NCBI RefSeq assembly: GCF_014235785.1
Contig: NZ_CP060137.1
Location: 310,001 to 374,000 of the forward strand
Direction of reading: 5' to 3'
Source of the DNA: Bacillus sp. PAMC26568
GTDB lineage: Bacteria; Bacillota; Bacilli; Bacillales; Bacillaceae
Length of the DNA stretch: 64,000 nt
Made by a program: the position numbers and the translations under genes. Below the pieces are notes generated by a model. That model was not told where the DNA came from and ran no database searches. It was given only the letters and a program-made list of their open reading frames with translations. This document shows positions 52,547-61,193 of the stretch, one piece after another (position 1 is the stretch's first letter; each line of letters begins with the position of its first letter).

Positions 52547-53413
52547 ATGTTTCAGCGTAAACGCACTCGTACATATAATCCAGCTTTAGAAAAATTCATC
52601 GGATACCTCTTTATTTTACTTGGTTCTGGAATCGTTGCCATTGCCTTTAATTTATTCCTTTTGCCCAATCAGATTGCTTCTGGAGGAGTCAGCGGGATCA
52701 GTACGATTACAGATTCTTTATTTGGATTTGAACCTGCTTATGTTCAGTGGGCATTTAATATACCGTTATTTATTGCAGGAGTATTGCTGCTTGGGAAACA
52801 ATTCGGGTTAAAAACATTAATCGGTACAATCTTTCTGCCGTTTGTTGTTTTTCTGACAAAGGATATGGAGCCAGCGACAACAGATCCTTTGCTTGGGGCG
52901 ATTTTTGGCGGAATTGGCGTAGGACTTGGTCTAGGCCTTGTGTTTCGAGGGAAAGCTTCTACAGGCGGAACAGACTTGGCGGCTCAAATTATTCATAAAT
53001 TCACAGGACTTTCTCTTGGTACATGTGTTGCGTTAATAGATGGTTTAATTGTGTTAACAGCCGCAATCGTATTTGATATTGAACGCGGTCTATATGCATT
53101 AGTTGGGCTTTATGTGACAAGCAAAACGATTGATATCGTTCAAGTAGGGTTAGGACGTTCTAAAATGACGATGATTATTACAAGTCAGGAAGAAGAAGTG
53201 AAAAAAGCGATTCTTAGCGAAATAGATCGAGGCGTTACAAAGTTATCAGCGTTCGGCGGATATACGGACAGTGAACGTCCGATCTTAATGTGTGTAGTCG
53301 ATCAGACAGAATTCACCAAATTGAAACAACTCGTAAAAAGCATTGACACGTCTGCATTTGTCGTTGTTATGGATGCCTCTGATGTCCTTGGTGAGGGTTT
53401 CAAACGGGCATAG
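52547..53413 (+). CDS. yvjA: YitT family membrane protein (YvjA)
   Basis: 288 residues. About five hydrophobic segments (FIGYLFILLGSGIVAIAFNL, LLPNQIASGGVSGISTI, GIGVGLGLGLVFRGKASTGG) form the YitT membrane part, and a DUF2179 cytoplasmic domain (about 220-285, ISEIDRGVTKLSAFGGYTD-type) ends the protein. Function unknown, suspected transport. B. subtilis yvjA is at the same place between prfB and cccB. The ATG at 52547 follows TGGAGGA; the upstream extension is not membrane-family sequence. Confidence 0.9.
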   Translation: MFQRKRTRTYNPALEKFIGYLFILLGSGIVAIAFNLFLLPNQIASGGVSGISTITDSLFGFEPAYVQWAFNIPLFIAGVLLLGKQFGLKTLIGTIFLPFVVFLTKDMEPATTDPLLGAIFGGIGVGLGLGLVFRGKASTGGTDLAAQIIHKFTGLSLGTCVALIDGLIVLTAAIVFDIERGLYALVGLYVTSKTIDIVQVGLGRSKMTMIITSQEEEVKKAILSEIDRGVTKLSAFGGYTDSERPILMCVVDQTEFTKLKQLVKSIDTSAFVVVMDASDVLGEGFKRA

Positions 53414-53466
53414 TTAGGATATAATAGGTATGTAATTTATATCCTTATTTGAGGAGGATTTTGGCA

Positions 53467-53799
53467 ATGAAACGAAAACTATTTGCACTGCTATTTGGAA
53501 CATCACTAGCGCTTGCGGCATGTGGTGGAGGCGATGAAGCGCAAGAAGAACCAAAGGATGGATCAGGCTCAAAGGATACAGCGAATGCTGAAGAAATTGT
53601 ACAGCAGAATTGTATTAGCTGTCATGGACAAAACCTTGAAGGCGGCGGTGCTGCACCGAACCTGACAAAGGTTGGCGCTAAGTACGATCAGGAAAAAATT
53701 GAAGGCATTATTAATAACGGCCAGGGCGGAATGCCAGGCGGATTGATCAGTGAATCGGATGCAACCGTTGTTGCAGAGTGGCTCGCTGAAAAGAAATAA
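53467..53799 (+). CDS. cccB: membrane-anchored cytochrome c-551 (CccB)
   Basis: 110 residues. A lipoprotein signal (KLFALLFGTSLALAAC, lipobox LAAC with Cys 19) tethers the protein outside the membrane. An acidic linker precedes the haem domain: haem-binding CISCH, GGGAAPNLTKVG and the axial Met in GGMPGG. It shuttles electrons to cytochrome c oxidases. The ATG at 53467 has TGAGGAGGA upstream. Confidence 0.94.
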   Translation: MKRKLFALLFGTSLALAACGGGDEAQEEPKDGSGSKDTANAEEIVQQNCISCHGQNLEGGGAAPNLTKVGAKYDQEKIEGIINNGQGGMPGGLISESDATVVAEWLAEKK

Positions 53800-53810
53800 C
53801 ACGATTAAGC

Positions 53811-53840
53811 ACCAGCCATCCTTTTGTGGCTGGTTTTTAT
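53811..53840 (+). terminator. cccB terminator
   Basis: ACCAGCCA pairs with TGGCTGGT, followed by TTTTATTTTT. Confidence 0.87.
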
Positions 53841-53844
53841 TTTT

Positions 53845-54030
53845 GGCTGTTTTAGCATTGATTATTGTTTTTGGATATAAACTCCGATGCAGGCACTTGC
53901 TTTCCGCGGGGAGGAAAGGGAGTCTCCTCGGCTATGCCTGTGGGGTCTCCCATTCCCTCTATTTCCCGCAGGAGTCAAGTGCCTTCCGCTACAATCCACT
54001 AAAGGTTTTAACCATTTTTTCTAAAAGCAA
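53845..54030. repeat. dispersed intergenic repeat, copy 2
   Basis: Reverse-complement relative of 47811-48008 (see there): ATTATTGTTTTTGG, GCAGGCACTTGCTTTCCGCG, GAGTCTCCTCGGCTATGCC, GTGCCTTCCGCTACAATCCA and TTTCTAAAAGC. The rest of the gap up to ftsE (54031-54300) is A+T rich without a gene. Confidence 0.78.
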
Positions 54031-54300
54031 CAAACACGAAAAGTGCCTTTTTTTAATGAAAAACTTCCAATTCTATTAAAATAGCAAGAAATACCTTTCG
54101 ACATTCAGAAAAAATCTTCCATAACTTACATCCTAAAAAAAGATTGTCTTTTTAGTCAGAAAGTTCTAAAATCAGAAGTACAGCGTTTACAATCCCTCTA
54201 ACATTGGAACTATAAAACATTGTAAAGCGATAAATTTCTACAATTTACGACCTTGAAATGAAACTGTAATATTTTTAAGTCTATTTTTGCCGAACTTTGA

Positions 54301-54309
54301 TGTTATAAT
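54301..54309 (+). promoter_or_regulatory. candidate extended -10 promoter for ftsE
   Basis: TGTTATAAT is a perfect extended -10 (TG-n-TATAAT). No good -35 is seen. It would give a leader of about 115 nt. Confidence 0.45.
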
Positions 54310-54432
54310 ACTTTTTGTGGGTAAATCTTATTAATATATGTAAATATTGGATACATAATCCTATAACAATAGTAAATACAGCAAGCGGACAACACGCAGC
54401 CTACTAAATAAAACAGCTTTGGGTGATAAAAC

Positions 54433-55119
54433 ATGATCGAAATGTCAGACGTTTTTAAGACGTATCCGAATGGCGTGCTCGCCATTAATGGAATAAACGT
54501 GAAAATTGATCAAGGTGAATTTGTTTATGTTGTCGGTCCAAGCGGTGCTGGTAAATCAACATTTATAAAAATGATGTATCGCGAAGAACGGCCTACAGAC
54601 GGAAAGATCCTGATCAATGGCGTAAACTTAGCAAAACTGCGAGAAAAGAAAGTTCCTTATTTAAGGAGAAGCATCGGCGTTGTTTTCCAGGACTTTAAAC
54701 TTCTTCCAAAGTTAACGGTATTTGAAAACATTGCATTTGCTCTTGAAGTTATTGGAGAGAATCCTAGAAACATCAAAAAGAGAGTACTGGACGTGCTGGA
54801 TCTTGTTCAGCTCAAACATAAAGCTAGATTTTTCCCTAATGAGTTATCAGGAGGAGAACAGCAGCGTGTCTCGATTGCGCGGTCAATTATTAACAATCCT
54901 GGTGTTGTCATCGCCGATGAGCCTACAGGAAACCTTGACCCTGACACTTCCTGGGAGATTATGAACATTTTCGAGGAAATCAATAATCGCGGAACGACTG
55001 TTGTGATGGCTACACACAACCGTGAGATTGTTAACACCATGAAAAAACGAGTCATCGCGATCGAAGATGGAAAGATTGTGCGTGACGAGGCTAGAGGGGA
55101 GTATGGGATTTATGATTAG
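54433..55119 (+). CDS. ftsE: cell-division ABC ATPase FtsE
   Basis: 228 residues. Walker A GPSGAGKST near 39, Q-loop VFQDFKLLPKLT, signature LSGGEQQRVSIAR, Walker B VIADEPTGNLD and switch ATHN. With FtsX it controls peptidoglycan hydrolases at the membrane. It overlaps ftsX by eight bases. Confidence 0.96.
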   Translation: MIEMSDVFKTYPNGVLAINGINVKIDQGEFVYVVGPSGAGKSTFIKMMYREERPTDGKILINGVNLAKLREKKVPYLRRSIGVVFQDFKLLPKLTVFENIAFALEVIGENPRNIKKRVLDVLDLVQLKHKARFFPNELSGGEQQRVSIARSIINNPGVVIADEPTGNLDPDTSWEIMNIFEEINNRGTTVVMATHNREIVNTMKKRVIAIEDGKIVRDEARGEYGIYD

Positions 55120-56002
55120 AACCCTTGGGCGTCACTTCAGAGAAACGTTAAAAAGCTTAGGCCGCAACGCCTGGATGACATTTGCATCAGTCAGTGCGGT
55201 AACAGTTACATTAATTCTAGTTGGTACGTTCCTGGTTATTATGATGAACCTAAACAACTTTGCTTCAAATGTTGAAGAGGATGTAGAAATCCGGGTGCTT
55301 GTGGATGTTACGTCTACACCAGAGGAACAGAAGCAGCTGAGAAGTCAGATTGATAAAATGAAAGAGATCTCATCCGTCGAGCTCTCAACGAAGGAAAAAG
55401 AGCTTGATAACCTCATCAGCAGCATGGGTGAGCAAGGTAAATCCTATCAGCTTTTTGAACAGAACAATCCTTTAAATGATGTTATTGTTGTGAAAACAAC
55501 AGATCCGCGTGAAACACCTCAAGTCGCGAAAAAGATTGAGGGATTCACTGGTGCATATAAAGTTCTATATGGCCAGGATGAGGTAGAGAAGCTTTTCAAT
55601 TTTGTTGAAATTTCAAGAAACATTGGAATTGGATTAATCATCGGATTGGTCTTTACGGCAATGTTCCTTATCTCAAATACAATTAAAATTACCATTTTTG
55701 CCAGAAGGCATGAAATAGAAATTATGAAACTAGTAGGTGCTACTAACTGGTTTATCCGCTGGCCATTCTTCTTAGAAGGATTGATGCTGGGAATTATGGG
55801 TTCAGTTATTCCAATTTTGCTTGTTATATCCACATACAACTTTTTATATCACTGGGTTGAACCGAGAGTTGCGGGTTCATTCGTTCAATTACTGCCATTT
55901 AGTCCTTTCGTCTTCCAAGTATCAGCCATTCTGATCTTAATTGGGGGATTAATCGGAGTATGGGGTAGCTTAATGTCTGTTCGTAAGTTCTTAAGAGTAT
56001 AA
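55112..56002 (+). CDS. ftsX: cell-division ABC transporter membrane subunit FtsX
   Basis: 296 residues, the B. subtilis length. N-terminal membrane helix (about 22-47), an extracellular loop (about 48-170, EEDVEIRVLVDVTSTPEEQK) that in other species contacts the hydrolase, then three helices in the FtsX domain (GLIIGLVFTAMFLISNTIKI, ARRHEIEIMKLVGATNWFIR). The ATG at 55112 is 10 nt after GGGGAG; earlier ATG at 55103 is too close to that box. Confidence 0.95.
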   Translation: MIRTLGRHFRETLKSLGRNAWMTFASVSAVTVTLILVGTFLVIMMNLNNFASNVEEDVEIRVLVDVTSTPEEQKQLRSQIDKMKEISSVELSTKEKELDNLISSMGEQGKSYQLFEQNNPLNDVIVVKTTDPRETPQVAKKIEGFTGAYKVLYGQDEVEKLFNFVEISRNIGIGLIIGLVFTAMFLISNTIKITIFARRHEIEIMKLVGATNWFIRWPFFLEGLMLGIMGSVIPILLVISTYNFLYHWVEPRVAGSFVQLLPFSPFVFQVSAILILIGGLIGVWGSLMSVRKFLRV

Positions 56003-56027
56003 ACTGGCAATCTGATAGATTGCTGGT
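56001..56027 (+). terminator. hairpin after ftsX (attenuator?)
   Basis: AACTGGCAATC pairs with GATTGCTGGTT (two G-T pairs) around TGATA. No T run follows, so read-through to the peptidase gene is likely. Confidence 0.4.
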
Positions 56028-56070
56028 TTCCTCTGTTAGAGGATACATAGATAAAGGGAGGAACTAGAGA

Positions 56071-57393
56071 GTGAGAAAGAAAATCTTATCGCTGGGATTG
56101 GCGACTTTGATAGGGACAAGCTCCATCATTATTCCAATTACCCAAGAAAAAGCATATGCAAACGCTGACCTTGAAAAGAAAAAAGCAGATATTCAAAATG
56201 AGCGTTCAGGTGTTGATTCAAGCATTCAGGAAAAACAAGGTGAGTTATCAGAGCTTGAAACAAAAGAGAAAAGCTTAAATAATGAAATTGAAAAGCTTGA
56301 TTTGCAAACAGCTGACACGAACGAGAAAATTCGCCAGCGTCAAACAGAAATCGATGGTGCAAAACAAAAGATTGAAGAATTAAAGGTTCAAATTGAAGAA
56401 GTGAAAGAGCGAATTGAAAAGCGTAATCTTCTTCTAAAAGACCGTGTACGTTCACTTCAGGAGAGCGGCGGCGTAGTTAGCTATTTAGATGTGCTACTAG
56501 GTGCTCAGGACTTCGGTGATCTTGTTACTCGTGTAAGTGCGGTAACGACAATCGTTGAAGCAGATAAAGGAATTATCAAAGCCCATGAGGAAGACAAAAA
56601 ACTTCTAGAGCAAAGTGAAGCAGACTTAAGTAGTGAGCTTAAAAAATTAGAAACAGCTTTAACTGAATTAGAATCATTAAAACAGCAGCTGGAAGTACAA
56701 GCTGCTGAAAAGAATAAATTGATTGAGCAAGTAAAAGCTCAGCATCAAGAAACAGAAGCAGCAATCTATGAATTAGAGGATGAAGCGGCATTCTTGAAAG
56801 AGCAAGAAGCAGCGATTCAGAAAGAAATGGAACGTCAAAAGCAAGCAGAAGAACAGCGTAAACGCGCGGCAGCAGAGGCCGCTGCACAAGCAGCTGCAGA
56901 AGCTAAAGCAGCGGCAGCAAAGAAGTCAACTGCTACTTCTAACAGTTCTTCAGGCGGATCTTCTTCATCAGCGCCGGCAGAATCTGCACCAGCACCAGCT
57001 GTAACAGGCGGTAAGTTCATGTGGCCTGCACAAGGTACATTTACTTCAGGATATGGCCATCGCTGGGGTAAATTGCACGCTGGTATTGATATTGCAAACA
57101 GAGCTAGCAATGTACCGGTCGTTGCATCAGCAGCAGGAACAGTTATCCGTTCATACTACTCAAGCAGTTACGGAAACGTTGTATTTATCTCGCACAACAT
57201 CGATGGTAAAGTATATACAACTCTATATGCTCACTTAGAAGCACGCCATGTAAGCAGCGGACAATCTGTAAGCAAAGGCCAGCAGCTTGGATTTATGGGC
57301 AACACAGGCCGTTCTACAGGCAAACATCTGCATTTTGAAATTCATAATGGTGCCTGGAAAAATCCAGTTAACCCTATGAACTTCTTACAATAG
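56071..57393 (+). CDS. coiled-coil M23 peptidase (EnvC/PcsB-like murein hydrolase)
   Basis: 440 residues, GTG start with GGGAGG. Signal peptide 1-30. A long coiled coil (about 31-270) has the PcsB/CwlO-like N-terminal organisation, including SLQESGGVVSYLDVLLGAQD; then an Ala/Lys helix, a Ser/Pro linker, and a LytM/M23 domain (about 317-440) with zinc ligands H336 and D340 (HAGID) and H421 in HLHFEIH. All active-site residues are present. Position right after ftsEX suggests FtsX activates it, as for PcsB in streptococci and EnvC in enterics. In B. subtilis the FtsEX partner CwlO is a NlpC/P60 enzyme encoded elsewhere. Confidence 0.88.
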   Translation: MRKKILSLGLATLIGTSSIIIPITQEKAYANADLEKKKADIQNERSGVDSSIQEKQGELSELETKEKSLNNEIEKLDLQTADTNEKIRQRQTEIDGAKQKIEELKVQIEEVKERIEKRNLLLKDRVRSLQESGGVVSYLDVLLGAQDFGDLVTRVSAVTTIVEADKGIIKAHEEDKKLLEQSEADLSSELKKLETALTELESLKQQLEVQAAEKNKLIEQVKAQHQETEAAIYELEDEAAFLKEQEAAIQKEMERQKQAEEQRKRAAAEAAAQAAAEAKAAAAKKSTATSNSSSGGSSSSAPAESAPAPAVTGGKFMWPAQGTFTSGYGHRWGKLHAGIDIANRASNVPVVASAAGTVIRSYYSSSYGNVVFISHNIDGKVYTTLYAHLEARHVSSGQSVSKGQQLGFMGNTGRSTGKHLHFEIHNGAWKNPVNPMNFLQ

Positions 57394-57403
57394 GAATGAA
57401 ATG

Positions 57404-57443
57404 AAAACTCCTAAAACAAATGACTTGTTTTAGGAGTTTTTTT
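57404..57443 (+). terminator. terminator of the M23 peptidase gene
   Basis: A perfect 16-bp stem (57404-57419 with 57425-57440), loop ATGAC, ending in a T run. Confidence 0.88.
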
Positions 57444-57559
57444 GTGCGGAAAAAACTTGTCCTACATGATTTATCCAATTTTCACATATACTAGAGGTAC
57501 CAATTGATTTTTTCAAAAGAGTACATAGCATAAAGATCCAATCTACAAGGAGGAACAAT

Positions 57560-59038
57560 ATGAAGCAGAAAATGACAGCACTCATGATGGCACTCTCGAT
57601 GATCCTGGGGGCAGGCGGTATGTATGCAGGGATGGAGATGATCGAACAGCAGCAGAGCCCAAGGGCTGACAAAACCACAAAAGCAGAAGAGCTAGCCCTT
57701 CCTGCTGTCACTGATGTTTTGAAGCGCGAACAGGATGTAGAGATTGAAGGTCTTGAAAAAGTAAAGCAAGCGTATGAGTTAATCTCCAGCAAGTATGTAG
57801 AAGAAGTGAATGAGGAAGAACTGCTTGAAGGAGCGATCCAAGGGATGCTGTCAACGCTTGATGATCCCTATTCCGTTTACATGGACAAAGATACAGCGAA
57901 GCAGTTTTCTGATAGCCTTGATTCTTCTTTTGAAGGGATCGGAGCAGAGGTAGGGATGGATAATGGCAAAATCATTATTGTGTCCCCGTTTAAAAACTCT
58001 CCTGCTGAGAAGGCAGGCTTGCAGCCGAATGATCATGTCATCAGTATTGATGGACAATCTGTTGAAGGAAATGATCTAAATGATACGGTGCTGAAAATCC
58101 GCGGCAAAAAGGGAACAAAGGTCAAGATTGAAGTCCTGCGAACGGGATCCAAAGAAAAGCTCAGTTTTGATGTGACCCGTGATGAAATTCCAATTGAAAC
58201 GGTTTTTAGCTCAGTTAAAACAGAAGGACAAACTAAATATGGCTATATTGAAATCACGTCTTTCTCAGAAGATACAGCAAAGGATTTCAAAGAAGAATTA
58301 GAAAAACTTGAAGATAAAAAGATAAAAGGGCTTGTCCTTGATGTTCGCGGGAATCCGGGCGGTTACTTGCAGAGTGTTGAAGAAATACTCAAAGAATTTG
58401 TAACAAAAGATAAGCCTTACATTCAGATTGAAGAGCGCACCGGAGATAAAAAGCGGTATTTTTCAACTTTGAATGAGAAAAAAGAGTATCCGGTTACGGT
58501 TTTGATTGATAAAGGAAGTGCTTCCGCTTCTGAGATCCTTGCAGGTGCTTTAAAAGAAGCAGGGAAATATGAAATTGTTGGCGAAACCTCATTTGGAAAA
58601 GGAACTGTGCAGCAGGCAGTGCCGATGGGGGATGGCAGCAATATTAAGCTGACTCTTTATAAATGGCTGACTCCTGACGGAAACTGGATTCACAAAAAGG
58701 GAGTAGAACCAACTGTAGAAGTATCGCAGCCGAAACATCTTGTAACAGCGCCGCTTCAGCTTGAGACTCCGCTGGCAATTGATATGAATGACGAGCAGAT
58801 TAAGACTGCCCAAATTCTATTAAAAGGTTTAGGGTATGAACCTGGAAGAGATGACGGTTATTTCAGCAAGAAAATGGCGGTAGCCGTTAAGGATTTTCAA
58901 AAGAAAAACAAGCTTAAGGCAACGGGAAATATTGATGTCCAAACCGCAGACATGATTAATAAAAAAATTTCTGAACAGCGTTTAGATGGAGAACATGATG
59001 TCCAGCTTAAGAAAGCCTTAGAAATTTTATCAAATTAA
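57560..59038 (+). CDS. ctpB: carboxy-terminal processing serine protease CtpB
   Basis: 492 residues. Membrane anchor or signal at 5-27, PDZ domain about 122-208 (FEGIGAEVGMDNGKIIIVSP), S41 protease domain about 210-400 with nucleophile S322 in DKGSASASEIL, K347 in GETSFGKGTVQ and Q351, then a C-terminal peptidoglycan-binding domain (about 415-480, LLKGLGYEPGRDDGYFSK). In B. subtilis CtpB cleaves SpoIVFA to trigger sigma-K in sporulation. Same locus here (yvjB). GGAGG before the ATG. Confidence 0.95.
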   Translation: MKQKMTALMMALSMILGAGGMYAGMEMIEQQQSPRADKTTKAEELALPAVTDVLKREQDVEIEGLEKVKQAYELISSKYVEEVNEEELLEGAIQGMLSTLDDPYSVYMDKDTAKQFSDSLDSSFEGIGAEVGMDNGKIIIVSPFKNSPAEKAGLQPNDHVISIDGQSVEGNDLNDTVLKIRGKKGTKVKIEVLRTGSKEKLSFDVTRDEIPIETVFSSVKTEGQTKYGYIEITSFSEDTAKDFKEELEKLEDKKIKGLVLDVRGNPGGYLQSVEEILKEFVTKDKPYIQIEERTGDKKRYFSTLNEKKEYPVTVLIDKGSASASEILAGALKEAGKYEIVGETSFGKGTVQQAVPMGDGSNIKLTLYKWLTPDGNWIHKKGVEPTVEVSQPKHLVTAPLQLETPLAIDMNDEQIKTAQILLKGLGYEPGRDDGYFSKKMAVAVKDFQKKNKLKATGNIDVQTADMINKKISEQRLDGEHDVQLKKALEILSN

Positions 59039-59040
59039 AA

Positions 59041-59085
59041 AATAGAGCCAGCTTGCTAAAATTAGTGAGCTGGCTCTATTTTTAT
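59041..59085 (+). terminator. ctpB terminator
   Basis: AATAGAGCCAGCT (59041-59053) pairs perfectly with AGCTGGCTCTATT (59068-59080), followed by TTT. The gap from here to 59448 has no other gene; a weak sigma-D-like site (TTAA, 15 nt, TACGATAG at 59229-59255) is its only hint of regulation. Confidence 0.87.
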
Positions 59086-59448
59086 GGAATTTCCTAACAA
59101 ATTATCTACATTTAGGACGATTTTCAATTATTTTGTGAGGAAAACGACGAATAATTAGAGCAGTTTCCGTATTTTTATAAATAGCTCATACTTTTCGGGC
59201 ACGAAAAAATGAAACTTTAGCTAGTTGATTAATCGGGATAATCGATTTACGATAGAAGTACTTGTTCTACAACACACTCTAAAAACAGAAGGCTCCTTAA
59301 CAATGCATTGTTGACTTTATACAAATTTTAGTTTTTTTATACTGCTTATCGGGTAAATTTAAAAAACAGTTTATAAACATAAGTTTTACTTTTTGTGGTT
59401 ACCAACAATCTTTGTGAATACAGCCAAATAGAAAGATGGGGAGATCAA

Positions 59449-59802
59449 TTGAAAAAAAGGGCAAGTGTGATGAGAGAACAAACTTATCGACATTTAGCAG
59501 AAGAATTTAAAATGAGATTACAGACTTCAAATTCCTCCCATGCAAAGGTCAGCAAATGGGTTCAGCTGTTTTGCATGTACTTGGCAAACTACACGGAAGT
59601 TAAGAAACTGCAGGAAATCGATAAAGTTTGCATTCAAGAATACTTTCATTATTTAACAGAGAATTATAAACGTCTCTCGTTAAACCTCACGGATATAAAA
59701 AGGTCTATGCAGCTGATTGAAGAAGTGCTGGATATTAAAGTAGACGACTCACTCCTTGATTTTTCACTTTCCAACCTGCATCTTTGGAGCAAATTAAAGT
59801 AA
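59449..59802 (+). CDS. swrA: swarming motility regulator SwrA
   Basis: 117 residues, exactly the B. subtilis SwrA length, and collinear with it: KKRASVMREQTYRHL at the start, KVQLF-type then MYLANYTEVKKLQEI, YFHYLTENYKRLSLNLTDIK and DFSLSNLHLWSKL. SwrA acts with DegU to raise fla/che operon expression and swarming. The TTG at 59449 has GGGGAGA 4-5 nt upstream and matches the B. subtilis start; earlier in-frame codons to 59395 do not. An A7 tract lies at codons 2-4. The regulators degS/degU are also in this window. Confidence 0.9.
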   Translation: MKKRASVMREQTYRHLAEEFKMRLQTSNSSHAKVSKWVQLFCMYLANYTEVKKLQEIDKVCIQEYFHYLTENYKRLSLNLTDIKRSMQLIEEVLDIKVDDSLLDFSLSNLHLWSKLK

Positions 59803-59892
59803 ACGAAAAGAATAAGATATTCATCCTATTCTATATCTGATAAAATAGCAGTAATCGTTTACTATGAAAGCAATCAAGGTGGTGTATGAGAT

Positions 59893-61071
59893 TTGCTTGA
59901 AAACTGGTTGCTAGAAGCTCTTCTGGCCATTGGACGATTCTTTGTCCATCCTCTCGTTTATTTTTTCCTAATCTATTCCCTTGTGCTTGGTTTTTTTCGC
60001 ATTAAGCGTGAACGTAAATCCTTTCACACAAGAATTCATGACATCTATGATGAGGTGCGGTTTACATACTCTAAAGGACTCTTAGCAGGCCTGTCCGTAT
60101 CTGTGGCCACATTTGCTATGGGAATGATGATTCCTTTTGGAACCATCATCTTGCTTGCAAGTGTGACGCTGGTTTTATCTTTAACTTTTCAACTGCGTTT
60201 CCTGTCCCCAGCGTATACAATGGGACTGACGATTTTTGCCGTATTCATGATCCTGCAGACGAAGGCTTTCTCTTTCTTGCCTGATATGTCAGGGACAAGC
60301 TATTCTGTGCTTGCTCTGTTAATGGGGCTGCTGATTGTATCAGAAGGTGTGCTTGCATTCCGCACAGCGCATTTTAGAACATCCCCGTTTCTTTTAAAAA
60401 GCAGCAGGGGTCTTCCGATTGGAAATCATATTGCCAATCGCACATGGATGCTGCCGTTATTTTTACTAGTACCCGGTGGTTCGCTTACATCAGCGCTTCC
60501 TTGGTGGCCGGTGCTGACCATCGGAGATGAACCGTTTCTTTTAATGTTTATTCCTTACATCATCGGGTTTCATCAGCGCGTACAAGGCTCTTTGCCGAAA
60601 GAGAGCATCATGGTGACATCAAAGCGTGTCATCTGGCTAGGGGTCATCATAGCGGTTATCGCAGCAGGAAGTGTATGGTTTACGCCGCTAGCCTTTGCCG
60701 CAGCATTGCTCGCTATCATTGGCCGCGAATTTTTAACTATTCGCCAGCGCATGAATGATGATTCAGCTGCCTTTTACTTCTCAAAGCGCGATCATGGCTT
60801 AATGGTGCTTGGCATTTTGCCTCAATCACCAGCCGTGAAGCTTGAACTTGAAGTCGGTGAAATCATCATGAAAACGAATGGAGTTTCCGTCAAAACGGTT
60901 GATGAATTTTATCAGGCTCTGCAAATTAACGGTGCTTTCTGCAAAATGGAAGTCATCGGCATAAATGGAGAAATCCGATTTGTTCAGGGAGCTGTTTACA
61001 AAGGTGAGCACCACGAGCTTGGCATTTTGTTTGTGCAGGATGAGAAGAAGTGGGGAACAGAAGCTGTATAA
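59893..61071 (+). CDS. minJ: MinJ-like topological determinant of cell division
   Basis: 392 residues, TTG start with AAGGTGGTG upstream. Several membrane helices in residues 1-270 (the N-terminus reads LLAIGRFFVHPLVYFFLIYS, then VKRERK-like basic FRIKRERKSFHTRIHDIYDE) and a C-terminal PDZ domain (about 290-375: GLMVLGILPQSPAVKLELEV, GEIIMKTNGVSVKT). MinJ bridges DivIVA and MinD at poles and septa. Same order as in B. subtilis (swrA-minJ). Confidence 0.9.
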   Translation: MLENWLLEALLAIGRFFVHPLVYFFLIYSLVLGFFRIKRERKSFHTRIHDIYDEVRFTYSKGLLAGLSVSVATFAMGMMIPFGTIILLASVTLVLSLTFQLRFLSPAYTMGLTIFAVFMILQTKAFSFLPDMSGTSYSVLALLMGLLIVSEGVLAFRTAHFRTSPFLLKSSRGLPIGNHIANRTWMLPLFLLVPGGSLTSALPWWPVLTIGDEPFLLMFIPYIIGFHQRVQGSLPKESIMVTSKRVIWLGVIIAVIAAGSVWFTPLAFAAALLAIIGREFLTIRQRMNDDSAAFYFSKRDHGLMVLGILPQSPAVKLELEVGEIIMKTNGVSVKTVDEFYQALQINGAFCKMEVIGINGEIRFVQGAVYKGEHHELGILFVQDEKKWGTEAV

Positions 61072-61137
61072 AGAACAATCGACTTTAGCATAAGCTAAGG
61101 TCTTTTCTTTTGGGCAAAATAAATTTTAGAAAAACGG

Positions 61138-61168
61138 TTGACTCTCACGTTACGTCATACCTTAAAGT
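61138..61168 (+). promoter_or_regulatory. MerR-type promoter/operator with 19-nt spacer
   Basis: TTGACT (61138-61143), a 19-nt spacer and TAAAGT (61163-61168). The spacer holds CTCACGTTACGTCAT, with the ACGT-T-ACGT dyad common in operators of TipA/Mta-type regulators. The overlong spacer is the hallmark of promoters untwisted by MerR proteins, so autoregulation is expected. Confidence 0.75.
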
Positions 61169-61193
61169 ATTGAATGAAGGGAGGCCAAAGGCA

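Noticed and set aside
59095..59250. A further 21-nt array before swrA
   Set aside because: Words such as ATTTTCAA and ATTTTTAT occur but at irregular steps (for example 51 nt), so I do not include it with the arrays.
59229..59255. Sigma-D promoter for swrA (TTAA-N15-TACGATAG)
   Set aside because: The spacing is right but only about five of eight -10 bases match; kept as a remark, not a feature.
59311..59343. Sigma-A promoter TTGACT ... TATACT before swrA
   Set aside because: The spacer is 21 nt, too long for a normal sigma-A promoter.
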